This document shows, in pieces, positions 17,958-26,537 of a DNA stretch of 64,000 nt (position 1 is its first letter; every line of letters begins with the position of its first letter). Source of the stretch: DASSUW01 sp963811895. GTDB taxonomy: Bacteria > Actinomycetota > Thermoleophilia > Solirubrobacterales > Solirubrobacteraceae. The notes under the pieces were generated by a model that saw only the letters and a program-made list of their open reading frames with translations, ran no database searches and had not been told where the DNA came from. Where the stretch lies: NCBI GenBank assembly GCA_963811895.1, contig CAWETE010000010.1, positions 248,001-312,000 of the forward strand, given 5' to 3'. The position numbers and the translations under genes are program-made.

Positions 17958-19025
17958 ATGGAAGTGGCCGATCACGTAGGTGATATGCGCGACCTCACGG
18001 ACGAGTCGCTGACCGAACAGCTCAGCCGCGAGCGGCTCCTGGACATGGAGGCGCGGCTCGGCCATGTCCGCAGGCAGGCGTTCGGCGTACTCGCCCTCGC
18101 GCTGATCGCGGCCGGCCCATGGATCGGCTTCGAGTTCCTGATCGTCCTCGCCGCCGCGCTCGCGACCTTCTCGTTCGCCGACCGCCGCATGCACCGCAGC
18201 CGCCGCCCGGAGCGGTGGGCCGCCTTCGGGTGGGCGGTGGCGCCGCTGGTCATCGCGGGCAGCGCGGCGCTGACCGGCGGCCCGGAGAGCCCGGCGCTCA
18301 TGTGGCTCGGGCTTCCCGTTGTGACGCTGGGCGCGCGCTTCGAACCGCTCGGCGTCCGCCTGGGGGTGGGCTACACGATCACGCTGCTGCTGCTGGTCAC
18401 GGTCGGGCTCGACGCCGGCTTCGTGTTCGAGCATCCCGAGGAGCTCATCTTCCCCTTCGCGCTGATCATCGCGATGGCGATCCTGGGCGGCGCTGCCGTG
18501 CGGTCCGAGCGCGAGCACCGCCGCGTCGCTGTCATCGATCCGCTGACCGGCCTGCTCAACCGCTCGGCCTTCGCACAGCGGCTGCTCGAGCTCCAGCACC
18601 AGCTCGATCAGGGCGCCGAGTCCTCGCTCGGCTTCCTGATCGGCGACATCGACCACTTCAAGCGGATCAACGACGAGCACGGTCACCCGGTCGGCGACGC
18701 CGTCCTGCGCGACGTCGCCTACGCCATGCGCAGCGAGCTGCGCGCCTTCGACCTGATCTACCGGTTGGGCGGAGAGGAGTTCGCGATCCTGCTGCCGGGC
18801 GCCGACCAGGAGAAGACCCGCGAGATCGCGGAGCGGCTGCGGGCCGCGGTTGCGGGGTCGGACACCGGCGGGGTGTCGGTGACCATGAGCTTCGGGGCTG
18901 GGGCGGTGTCTGGGAGCGACGTGCGGCTGGCGCAGCTGTATGCGCAGGCGGATGCGGCGCTGTACGAGGCGAAGCGGGCGGGGCGGAACCGGGTCGGCTC
19001 CGCTGCTGCCGTGCTGGCGGGCTGA
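17958..19025 (+). CDS. Membrane diguanylate cyclase
   Basis: This 355-residue protein has about six membrane helices between 40 and 180 and a GGDEF domain from about 193. The active site GGEEF is at 271-275, and the product-inhibition I-site RAFD sits exactly five residues before it, so the enzyme should be active and feedback-inhibited by c-di-GMP. GDIDHFKRINDEHGH is the conserved metal/substrate region. There is no separate sensor domain, so the membrane part may sense. The last about 150 bases use more GGG/GCG codons than the rest. Confidence 0.93.
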   Translation: MEVADHVGDMRDLTDESLTEQLSRERLLDMEARLGHVRRQAFGVLALALIAAGPWIGFEFLIVLAAALATFSFADRRMHRSRRPERWAAFGWAVAPLVIAGSAALTGGPESPALMWLGLPVVTLGARFEPLGVRLGVGYTITLLLLVTVGLDAGFVFEHPEELIFPFALIIAMAILGGAAVRSEREHRRVAVIDPLTGLLNRSAFAQRLLELQHQLDQGAESSLGFLIGDIDHFKRINDEHGHPVGDAVLRDVAYAMRSELRAFDLIYRLGGEEFAILLPGADQEKTREIAERLRAAVAGSDTGGVSVTMSFGAGAVSGSDVRLAQLYAQADAALYEAKRAGRNRVGSAAAVLAG

Positions 19026-19030
19026 ACTTC

Positions 19031-19181
19031 AACTGCGGCTGGGTAGGGCGGTGAGGGAGCCGGCCGCGCCTCGGATTTCGGCGAAGCATCCTGTCCAGGG
19101 GTCGCTATACGACCCTTAGGCAGGACTCGATGAAGGAAACCGGCTCCGCCGGCCTCCCCGCTTCCCCACCCAGCCGGAGTT
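19031..19181. repeat. 151-bp inverted-repeat element, copy 1
   Basis: The ends are an inverted repeat: left AACTGCGGCTGGGTAGGG, right (reverse complement) AACTCCGGCTGGGTGGGG, 16 of 18 identical. Inside is a hairpin around GGGTCG-N5-CGACCC. A second element of exactly 151 bp with matching ends lies at 44037-44187, while the middles differ. There is no open reading frame. It could be a MITE-like mobile repeat or a structured RNA family. It follows the diguanylate cyclase gene directly. Confidence 0.75.
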
Positions 19182-19223
19182 CGTCCCTTGAAAACCAGCT
19201 GAGTGATCACTAACTTACGCTCC

Positions 19224-19583
19224 ATGACGGACCAGACACGAGCCTCGGACGCCGAGCGCGAGCAGGTCGCGGAGACCCTCCGCACGCACGCCGCCACCGG
19301 CCGGCTCGATCCAGACGAGCTCGAGGACCGCGTCGGTCAGGCCCTGACAGCCCGCACCCGGGCCGACCTCGCCCCGCTCGTCGCCGATCTGCCCGCCACG
19401 CCTCCCAAACAGCGGCGCCAGATCCCGAGCATCCCGCCCGTGATCCCGCTGGCGATCCTGCTCGTCGCCATCTGGGCGCTCACGGGCGCCGGCTACTTCT
19501 GGCCGATGTGGCCGATCGGCGCCATGCTCATCGGCGCCTTCAAGCACTCCGGCTGCCGGCCGATGATCACGCGGCGCGGCTGA
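19224..19583 (+). CDS. DUF1707/SHOCT-like small membrane protein
   Basis: This 119-residue protein starts MTDQTRASDAEREQVAETLR and continues ATGRLDPDELEDRVGQALTA, the DUF1707 domain common in actinobacteria. Two membrane helices follow (about 73-90 and 92-108), with a short basic tail. The function of the domain is not known; such proteins often bind DNA or membranes in envelope-stress settings. The gene is convergent with the ROK gene and overlaps it by 17 bases. Confidence 0.8.
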   Translation: MTDQTRASDAEREQVAETLRTHAATGRLDPDELEDRVGQALTARTRADLAPLVADLPATPPKQRRQIPSIPPVIPLAILLVAIWALTGAGYFWPMWPIGAMLIGAFKHSGCRPMITRRG

Positions 19584-20458
19584 TCTCGGCGCCCCACAGC
19601 GCCGCCCCCACGGCGCCCGCGACCGGACCGAGCTCGGCGGGCACGACGGGGATGTCGGGCGCGACGCAGGCGCGCCGGCGCAGCTCGGCGCGCAGCGGAT
19701 CGAGCAGCAGCGGTCCGGCGTCGGCCACGCCGCCGCCCACCACCACGCGCTCGGGCCACAGCAAGCACGACCGCGCCGGCCAGGACCCGGCCCACGTACT
19801 CGCCGGCGCGCGCGAAGGCGGCCAGCGCCACCCGGTCGCCGGCCCGCGCCGCCACGGCCGCCTCCGCCACGTCCGCGCGCCCCGCCGCGGCGGCGATCGA
19901 CTGGGCGCTCGCCATCCGGTCCAGGCAGCCGCGGTTGCCGCAGCCGCACAGCGGCCCGTCCGGATCCACCGTCGTGTGGCCGATCTCGCCCGCGTGACCG
20001 AGCCCGAGGTGCAGCCGGCCGCCGATCACCACGCCGCCGCCGACGCCGGTCCCGAGCGCGATGCAGACGAGGTCGGTGGCGCCGCGGCCGGCGCCCAGGC
20101 GCAGCTCGGCGAGCGTCAGCGCCCGCACGTCGTTCACGAGGGTCACCGGCACGCCCAATGACGAGCCGACAGGGCCCGCGATCGGACGCCCCGCCCAGTC
20201 GCCGAGCAGGTTCGGCAGCAGCGATCCGGCGCCGGTCGCCGCGTCGAAGTGGCCCGGCAGCGCCAGGCCCGCCGACGCCGGTTCGCCGAAGGGCGAAACC
20301 ACCGCCCGACCGACCGAGGCGACCCGCTCGAGCACGGCCTCCTCGCCGTCGCCGGCCCGCGTCGGGCACGTCTCCGTGGCCAGCACGCGCAGCGACGAGT
20401 CGACGACCGCCGCCTTGATGTTGGTGCCGCCGAGGTCGAGGCCGAGATGCAGGCTCAC
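19567..20458 (-). CDS. ROK-family sugar kinase, frame broken near 19765
   Basis: The GTG at 20458 overlaps the SDR stop (GTGA). The N terminus has the ATP site LGLDLGGTNIKAAVVD, and the ROK zinc motif CGCGNRGCLD follows HAGEIGHTTVDPDGPLC. After GEYVGRVLAGAVVLAV the frame shifts by one base. The rest, WPERVVVGGGVADAGPLLLDPL through GAALWGAEISRAA, continues in the next frame to the stop at 19567. Deleting one base near 19765 gives a normal-length kinase of about 296 residues. It is probably a glucokinase-type enzyme for a sugar taken up by the neighbouring system. Confidence 0.8.
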
Positions 20459-20951
20459 CGGGCGGTCCAGCCGGCGTCGACGGTGAGCACGGTGCCGGTG
20501 GCGAACCGGGCGGTCGCGAGGTACAGCACCGCCTCGGCGACGTCCTCGGGCCGTCCGAGGTCGCCGGTCAGCGGCTGCAGCTCGGCCAGCCGCTCGCGGA
20601 TGGCCGGATCGCCCTGGGCGCGCTCGCTCATCGGCGTCGCGATCAGCCCGCCCTTGCTGGCCGCCGCCGCGCGGAGCGCCGGCACCGCCGCCCGGCAGAC
20701 CAGATAGACGCTCTTGAGGTTCATGTCGAGCGTGGCGTCCCAGCCTTCCTCGGTGCACTCGTCGACGGGCCCGTCACCGAACCGGCGGCCGCCTGATCGG
20801 CGTCGGTCAGGTCCGCCTCGTCGCGATCGACTCCGAGCACGCGATGTCCGGCGGCCTCGAAGGCCGCCACGACCGCGCCACCGATGCCCCCAGCGGCCCC
20901 GGTCACAAGTGCGACCGGGCCGTCCTCGGGGGTTCGTTCCGTGCTTGACAT
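20455..20951 (-). pseudogene. Short-chain dehydrogenase remnant with internal deletions
   Basis: The N terminus (ATG at 20951) keeps the NAD site ALVTGAAGGIGGAVVAAFEA, and the C terminus keeps EDVAEAVLYLATARFATGT and VLTVDAG. In between, the frame shifts near 20785, and about 40 residues, including the NNAG strand, are missing. A second gap joins ASKGGLIA directly to TPMSERA, removing the following helix and strand; the catalytic Ser and Tyr are not found. A single base change cannot repair this, so the gene is truly decayed or mis-assembled. It lies between the ROK gene and the shared operator region. Confidence 0.65.
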
Positions 20952-20991
20952 CCCTCCCGTTCCGCGACTAGGTTGCAACCTGTCTACACAA
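20945..20991 (+). promoter_or_regulatory. Promoter and GntR/HutC-type operator for the 21000 operon
   Basis: A -35 TTGACA (20945-20950) and a -10 TAGGTT (20969-20974) are 18 bases apart. The operator-like CTGTCTACACAA (20980-20991) follows, matching TTGTCTAGACAA at 10 of 12 positions. A further TAGAC half-site lies at 20993-20997. The same order of elements recurs at 33226-33277 and 40839-40783. The position of the operator over the transcription start implies repression. Confidence 0.65.
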
Positions 20992-20999
20992 CTAGACCG

Positions 21000-22097
21000 A
21001 TGACGCACGGACATCATCAATCAGTCGCCCTGGGCATGATCGGCTCGGGCTTCGTCGCCGATTTCTACATGGCGGGGCTCGACGACGTCCCCGGCGCCCG
21101 CGTGGTCGCCAACTACTCGCGCAGCGCCGAGCGCGCCGAGGACTTCGGCGGCCGGTACGGCATCCCGCGCCAGTACACCGACGTCGAGGCGCTGTGCGCC
21201 GACGACGAGGTCCAGATGGTGATCATCGGCCTGCCGAACCACATGCACCTGGACGCGATCCGCACCGCCGCTCAGGCGGGCAAGGCGATCGTCTGCACGA
21301 AGCCGCTCGCCCGCAACGGCGACGAAGCGGCCGAGATCGTGCGCATCGTGCGCGAGGCCGGCGTGCTGCACGGCTACGCCGAGACCGAGGTCTTCGCGCC
21401 CAACGTGGTCAAGGCGCGCGAGATGATCGAGTCCGGCGCGATCGGCGAGATCATCTGCGTGCGGGCCCGCGAGGCGCACTCCGGCCCCCACGCCCCGCAC
21501 TTCTGGGAGGCCGAGACCGCCGGCGGCGGCGCCCTGCTCGACATGGGCTGCCACACGATCGAGGCGGCGCGCTACCTGTTCGGCAAGGACATCGCGATGA
21601 CCGAGGCGTTCGCCTGGGGCGCCACGCTCACCCACGGCGACAAGACGACCGGCGAGGACAACGCGGTGGCGATGATCAAGTTCGCCAACGGCGGCATCTC
21701 GATCACGGAGGCGTCTTGGTCCATGAAGGGCGGCATGGAGCTGCGCAACGAGATCACCGGCACCGACGGCCGGCTCGTGACCGACTCGCTCGACACGCCG
21801 ATCCGCGGCTTCATCACCAAGCCCGCCGGCTACCTGATCGAGAAGGCCGACGCCGAGACCGGCTGGGTCTACCCGCTGCCCGACGAGGCGCGCGCCTACG
21901 GCTACAGCCAGGAGCTGCGCCACTTCATCGACTGCTACCGCTCCGGGGCGACCCCGCGCGAGGACTTCGTCGACGGCTACATCGTCAACTGCGCGCTGGA
22001 CGCGTGCTACCGCTCGATGAAGTCCGGCCGCTGGGAGCCGATCGCGCTCGATCCCGACGTGGTGGGCGCGTCGGACCAGGCAGCGGTGGCGGGATGA
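21000..22097 (+). CDS. Gfo/Idh/MocA-family oxidoreductase
   Basis: From the ATG at 21000 this is a 365-residue protein. The NAD(P) loop is GMIGSGFVADFYMAGL, the family CTKPLARNGDEA corresponds to the conserved EKP loop (Thr-Lys-Pro here), and GGGALLDMGCHTIEAARYLF contains the catalytic histidine. Such enzymes oxidise inositols, sugars or sugar acids; the substrate is not evident. It heads an operon with a SIS protein and a CUT2 transporter, so it should act on the imported compound. Confidence 0.9.
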   Translation: MTHGHHQSVALGMIGSGFVADFYMAGLDDVPGARVVANYSRSAERAEDFGGRYGIPRQYTDVEALCADDEVQMVIIGLPNHMHLDAIRTAAQAGKAIVCTKPLARNGDEAAEIVRIVREAGVLHGYAETEVFAPNVVKAREMIESGAIGEIICVRAREAHSGPHAPHFWEAETAGGGALLDMGCHTIEAARYLFGKDIAMTEAFAWGATLTHGDKTTGEDNAVAMIKFANGGISITEASWSMKGGMELRNEITGTDGRLVTDSLDTPIRGFITKPAGYLIEKADAETGWVYPLPDEARAYGYSQELRHFIDCYRSGATPREDFVDGYIVNCALDACYRSMKSGRWEPIALDPDVVGASDQAAVAG

Positions 22098-22873
22098 CCG
22101 TGGCGACGGCCGGCTACCTCGACGTCGTGCGCGACCTGCTGGACCGTCTCGCCGACCAGGACGCCGAGCTGGAGCAGGCCGCCGACCTGTGCGCCGACGC
22201 GATCGGCGGCGGCGGGCTCGTCCACCTCTTCGGGACCGGCCACTCGCGGATCGCCGTCGAGGAGATGTTCCCGCGCTACGGGTCCTATCCGGGCTTCCAT
22301 CCGATCGTCGAGCTGTCGATGACGTTCCACACGCAGGTGGTGGGCGCCAACGGTCAGCGTCAGGCGATGTTCATCGAGCGCGTGGAGGGTCTCGGCGAGA
22401 CCATCCTGCGCAACTTCGACCTGCACCCGCCCGACGCGATGATGGTCTTCAGCGCGTCCGGGCTCGGCGCAGTGCCGATCGAGGTGGCACGCGGCGCGCG
22501 CGAGCGCGGACTGCCCGTGATCGTCGTCACCTCGCTCGCGGCGACCGAGGCGGGGGAGAGCACCCACTCGTCGGGATCGCGCCTGCGCGATCACGCCGAC
22601 GTGGTGCTCGACCTTCGTACCCCGCCGGCGGACGCCCTCGTCACGCTCGACGGGCTGGACACCCCCGTGGGTCCCGGCTCGACGATCGCGGCGGTGGCGC
22701 TCGCCAACGAAGTGAAGGTTCGTACCGCGGCGCGGCTCGTGGAGCGGGGGGCGATGCCCCCGGTCCTCACGAGCGCGTCGGTGGTGGGCGCCGAGGAGTC
22801 GGCCCGTCTGTTCGACGCGGCCTACGCCGAGCACGCCCGCCGAGCGGCAAGGGTGCTGGAGGGTGCCCGATGA
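22094..22873 (+). CDS. SIS-domain sugar isomerase-like protein
   Basis: This 259-residue protein has one SIS (sugar isomerase) domain: IGGGGLVHLFGTGHSRIAVEEMFPR, then MMVFSASGLGAVPIEVARGARERGLPVIVVTS. The layout matches the UPF0309 group of phosphosugar-binding proteins. It probably isomerises or binds a phosphorylated sugar made from the transported substrate. It overlaps the upstream oxidoreductase (ATGA). Confidence 0.88.
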   Translation: MTVATAGYLDVVRDLLDRLADQDAELEQAADLCADAIGGGGLVHLFGTGHSRIAVEEMFPRYGSYPGFHPIVELSMTFHTQVVGANGQRQAMFIERVEGLGETILRNFDLHPPDAMMVFSASGLGAVPIEVARGARERGLPVIVVTSLAATEAGESTHSSGSRLRDHADVVLDLRTPPADALVTLDGLDTPVGPGSTIAAVALANEVKVRTAARLVERGAMPPVLTSASVVGAEESARLFDAAYAEHARRAARVLEGAR

Positions 22874-22916
22874 GCTGTTCGTCATGTCCCATCTCAGGAG
22901 GAGGGTCACCGTCCCC

Positions 22917-23987
22917 ATGAGTCTTCGGGCTCGTCCACTCGCGCTTATCGCGCTCCTCGTAGGGCTGCTCGCCCTGGTCGCCGCCGGCTGCGGCGACGAC
23001 GAGGACAGCGGTGGCAGCGCAAACTCCGGCAGCGGTTCGTCGGAGGAGAAGAAGACGTACAAAGTCGGCGTCAGCAACACCCTCGTGGGCAATGGCTGGC
23101 GCGAGGAGATGATCTGCTCGGTGAAGGCTCAGGCCCTTGCCTCGGGGCAGGTCGACGAAGTGCTCGTGCACAACGTCAACGGCGACGCCAGCGCGCAGAT
23201 CGCCGGTATCCGCAACCTGATCTCGTCGGGTGCCAACGCGATCATCGTCAACCCGGCCGATCGTGAGGCGCTCAACCCGGTCATCAAGGAGGCCGCCGCC
23301 CGCGACATCGTCGTCGTGGCCGTCGACCAGGCGGTGACCGCGCCGGAGGCCTACGTCGTCACCAACGACCAGGTCGAGTACGGCAAGCTCGGCGCCCAGT
23401 GGCTCGTCGACAACCTCGGCGGCAAGGGCAACATCGTCGAGATGCGCGGCATCAGCGGCGTGCCCGCCGACGACGACCGTCACAAGGGCTTCATGGAGGT
23501 CATGGAGGCCAACCCGGGCATGAAGGTCGTCAAGGAGACCTTCACCGACTGGTCGTTCGCGCCGGCCGGCAAGCAGGCCAACGACATCCTGAACTCCAAC
23601 ACGCAGGTCGACGGGTTCTGGACGTCGGGCATCGACTACGTGGTCGTCGACGCGCTCAAGAAGGCCGGCCAGGAGAAGACGCCGGTCATCGGCGCCGACA
23701 ACAACAAGTTCCTGGAGCAGCTGAAGGACGGCGCTCCGGGCGCGGCGGTCACCAACCCGGCCGCGGTCGGCGGCGTCGGCACAGCGATCGCGATCCAGGC
23801 GCTCAACGGCGAAGAGCCCGAGAAGGTCACGACGCTCACGCCCGAGGTGTGGGACATGGAGACCGCCTCGGACAAGATCGACGAGTTCTACGATCCCGAG
23901 CTCCCGCCGACGTACTCGAGCCAGATGATCGTCGAGCCGTACACCACCTACACCCAGGACCAGCTCACCGGCTGCCAGGGGCCGTAG
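22917..23987 (+). CDS. CUT2-type sugar-binding lipoprotein
   Basis: From the ATG at 22917 this is a 356-residue protein with a lipoprotein signal ending LVAAGC (Cys25), then a Ser/Gly-rich linker. The mature part is a periplasmic-binding-protein type 1 fold: YKVGVSNTLVGNGWREEMIC, ANAIIVNPADREALNPVIKEA and DIVVVAVDQAVTAPEAYVVTND. It binds the sugar for the ABC transporter encoded next. Two upstream in-frame starts (22863 GTG, 22884 ATG) exist, but the signal peptide fits this one. A strong 10-bp hairpin directly follows the gene. Confidence 0.9.
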   Translation: MSLRARPLALIALLVGLLALVAAGCGDDEDSGGSANSGSGSSEEKKTYKVGVSNTLVGNGWREEMICSVKAQALASGQVDEVLVHNVNGDASAQIAGIRNLISSGANAIIVNPADREALNPVIKEAAARDIVVVAVDQAVTAPEAYVVTNDQVEYGKLGAQWLVDNLGGKGNIVEMRGISGVPADDDRHKGFMEVMEANPGMKVVKETFTDWSFAPAGKQANDILNSNTQVDGFWTSGIDYVVVDALKKAGQEKTPVIGADNNKFLEQLKDGAPGAAVTNPAAVGGVGTAIAIQALNGEEPEKVTTLTPEVWDMETASDKIDEFYDPELPPTYSSQMIVEPYTTYTQDQLTGCQGP

Positions 23988-24002
23988 GCCAGAACGCAAC
24001 GG

Positions 24003-24032
24003 TCCGGGGGCGGGCGTAGGCTCGCCCCCGGA
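24003..24032 (+). terminator. Hairpin between binding-protein and ATPase genes
   Basis: TCCGGGGGCG and CGCCCCCGGA form a perfect 10-bp stem with a 10-base loop. There is no T run. Such a stem after a binding-protein gene usually protects the upstream mRNA and lowers read-through, so that more binding protein than ATPase is made. Confidence 0.7.
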
Positions 24033-24039
24033 ACGCCCT

Positions 24040-25542
24040 ATGCCTCTGCTTGAAGTCCGCAACGTTGCAAAGCGCTACGGCCCGGTCGTGGCGCTCAAGT
24101 CCGCCGACCTCGTGGTCGAGCCGGGCGAGGTCCACGCGCTGCTCGGCGCCAACGGCGCCGGCAAGAGCACGCTCGTGAAGATCCTCACCGGCGTCATCCG
24201 CCACGACTCCGGCACGATCCAGCTCAACGGCAAGGACATCCGGATCGGCTCCCCCGAGGGCGCCCGCAGGATCGGCCTCGCCCCCGTGTACCAGGACCCG
24301 GCGCTGCTGCCGGACCTCACCGTCGCGCAGAACATGCGCCTCACGCGCACCCCGATGGCGGGTGTGCGCGAATGGCTCGAGCGGATGGAGCTCACGGTCG
24401 ACCTCACGGAGATGACGGGCGACCTCCCGCTGCCGACGCTTCGCATGCTCGATCTCGCCCGCGCGCTGGCGCGCGACCCCCAGCTTCTGATGCTCGACGA
24501 GATCACGGCCGCGCTGCCGTCGGACCTCGCCGAGAAGGTCTTCACCGTGATGCGCGAGTGGCGCGAGCGCGGCCGCTCCGTGCTGTTCATCTCCCACCGC
24601 CTGGCCGAGGTGTCCGCGACGTGCGACCGCGCCAGCGTGCTGCGCGACGGCCACACGGTCGGCACCCTCATTCCCAAGGCGGGCGAGGAGGAGAAGATCG
24701 TCGAGCTGATGCTCGGTGAGAGCCGCACCAAGCTCGCCCAGCAGATCGAGGCCGAGGTCAGCGAGGCGGAGGGCGCCGTCGTCGAGGTCGAGGCCGAGGC
24801 CGGCCAGACCCAGATCGAGGTGCGCAACCTCGTGGTCGGCGACGACCCCGGGGGCGTCTCGTTCTCGGTGAGCGCCGGCGAGATCCTCGGCGTCGCGGCG
24901 CTCGAGGGCCAGGGGCAGGACCTGCTGTTCGACTACCTGGCGGGCGAGCGCAAGCCGCAGGGCGGCGAGATGCTCGTGGCCGGCAAGCCGCACACGCCGG
25001 GCCACCCGTACGACGCGATCCGCTCCGGCGTCGTCCTCGTCCCCGCCGACCGCATGCTGGCCCTGCTCCCGCAGCGGCCGATCCGCGAGAACATCGCGAC
25101 CCCGCTCTACAACCGCCTCCCGCGCTGGGGGCCGATCAACCGCGGCGACGAGAACCGCCGCGTGTCGAACGCGATCGAGCGGCTGTCGATCGACACGCGC
25201 GCGCAGCGGCAGGCGCGCCGGCTGTCGGGCGGCAACCAGCAGAAGCTGACGATCGCGCGCTGGCTCGCCGCCGGCTTCACCACCATGCTCTGCTTCGACC
25301 CGACGCGCGGCATCGACGTCGGCACCAAGCGCCAGATCTACGCGCTGCTGCGCGAGCTGGCCGAAGCCGGCGCGGCAGTCCTGCTCTTCACCACCGAGTT
25401 CCCGGAGATCCAGCTCGTCTGCGACCGCACGATCGTCATCTACCGCGGCGCGGTTACGGCGGAGATGCCTGCCTCTGATGCCGACGAGCCCGCGCTGCTG
25501 AAGGCCGCCCACGGGCTCACGAAGGAGGCGGCGGCGGCATGA
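24040..25542 (+). CDS. CUT2-type ABC transporter ATPase (two domains)
   Basis: This 500-residue protein has two ABC domains, as in RbsA/MglA. Domain 1 has Walker A GANGAGKST and Walker B LLMLDEI but no LSGGQ; the position reads LPLPTLRMLDL. Domain 2 has a degenerate Walker A (ALEGQGQD) but an intact LSGGNQQK and Walker B LCFDPTRGID. This reciprocal loss gives one competent site and is known in this class. An acidic linker (about 230-262) joins the halves. Its stop overlaps the first permease gene. Confidence 0.92.
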   Translation: MPLLEVRNVAKRYGPVVALKSADLVVEPGEVHALLGANGAGKSTLVKILTGVIRHDSGTIQLNGKDIRIGSPEGARRIGLAPVYQDPALLPDLTVAQNMRLTRTPMAGVREWLERMELTVDLTEMTGDLPLPTLRMLDLARALARDPQLLMLDEITAALPSDLAEKVFTVMREWRERGRSVLFISHRLAEVSATCDRASVLRDGHTVGTLIPKAGEEEKIVELMLGESRTKLAQQIEAEVSEAEGAVVEVEAEAGQTQIEVRNLVVGDDPGGVSFSVSAGEILGVAALEGQGQDLLFDYLAGERKPQGGEMLVAGKPHTPGHPYDAIRSGVVLVPADRMLALLPQRPIRENIATPLYNRLPRWGPINRGDENRRVSNAIERLSIDTRAQRQARRLSGGNQQKLTIARWLAAGFTTMLCFDPTRGIDVGTKRQIYALLRELAEAGAAVLLFTTEFPEIQLVCDRTIVIYRGAVTAEMPASDADEPALLKAAHGLTKEAAAA

Positions 25543-26537
25543 CGACCGCCAGTGCCGCGATCGGCCGCAAGGGCACCGACTGGCGCCGCGTCACCAACCG
25601 CCACGGCTGGACGATCGGCGTCTACGTCCTGCTCCTGCTGCTGGTCATCGCCTACATCTGGGCGCTGGCCCCGGTCAAGTTCACGTCGTTCGACCTCAAG
25701 ACGATCGTCATCGGCGCCCTGCCGCTGGCGTTCGCCGCGATGGCGCAGGCGGTCATCGTCATCTCCGGCGGCATCGACCTCTCGCTCGGCGTGATGGTCG
25801 CCGTCATCAACGTGCTCGCGGCATCGCTGATGGAGGACCAGAGCTTCGCGACGTCGATCCTGATCGCCGTCGGGCTGATGGGCGTCGGCGTCCTGCTCGG
25901 CGCCATCAACGGTGGCCTGTGCGTGATCACCGGCGTCCCCGACATCGTCGTCACGCTCGCGATGTCGTTCGTGTGGGGCGGCGTCGCGCTGCTGATCATG
26001 CGAACGCCGGGCGGCGGCTCGCCGGTCGAGTACCAGGCGCTCGGCACCGGCATCTTCTTCAGCGAGTGGATCCCGGCCGGCGCGATCGTCATCGCGCTCG
26101 TGCTGGCCCTCGTCTGGTGGCCGATCCGCTGGCGGCGGCCGGGCTTCGCCATCTACGCCATCGGCTCCAACCGCGACCGCGCGTACCTCTCCGGCGTGAA
26201 CGTGGCGCGGACTCGCGTGCTCGCCTACGCCATCGGCGGCTTCTTCGCGGGCTGCGGCGGGCTGGCGGCGACGGCGACCACAGGGATCGGCACCCCGTAC
26301 GCGGGCACCTTCATCACGCTCAACTCCGTCGCGGCGATCGTGCTCGGCGGGGTCTCGCTCGCCGGCGGGAAGGGCGGCGTCGTGGGGCCGGTGGCGGCCG
26401 CGTTCTGCCTCACCCTCGTCCCATCGATCATGGTCTTCCAGGGCATCGATCCGAACTACGGCCAGGTGATCCAGGGGGCCCTGATCGTGATCGTCGTCAT
26501 GCTCGGCGGCCTGCTGCTGCTGAAGGACCGCCGATGA
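25539..26537 (+). CDS. CUT2-type ABC transporter permease 1
   Basis: This 332-residue protein starts MTTASAAIGRKGTDWRRVTN. It has about nine membrane helices and the RbsC-type blocks AVIVISGGIDLSLGVMVAVINV and SVAAIVLGGVSLAGGKGGVVGPVAAA. It forms half of the membrane channel with the next gene and overlaps both neighbours by 4 bases. Confidence 0.92.
   Translation: MTTASAAIGRKGTDWRRVTNRHGWTIGVYVLLLLLVIAYIWALAPVKFTSFDLKTIVIGALPLAFAAMAQAVIVISGGIDLSLGVMVAVINVLAASLMEDQSFATSILIAVGLMGVGVLLGAINGGLCVITGVPDIVVTLAMSFVWGGVALLIMRTPGGGSPVEYQALGTGIFFSEWIPAGAIVIALVLALVWWPIRWRRPGFAIYAIGSNRDRAYLSGVNVARTRVLAYAIGGFFAGCGGLAATATTGIGTPYAGTFITLNSVAAIVLGGVSLAGGKGGVVGPVAAAFCLTLVPSIMVFQGIDPNYGQVIQGALIVIVVMLGGLLLLKDRR

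Noticed and set aside
19031..19181. Riboswitch ahead of the DUF1707 gene
   Set aside because: The inverted ends are shared with 44037-44187, where the next gene in the same direction is unrelated and far away, so a repeat element fits better.
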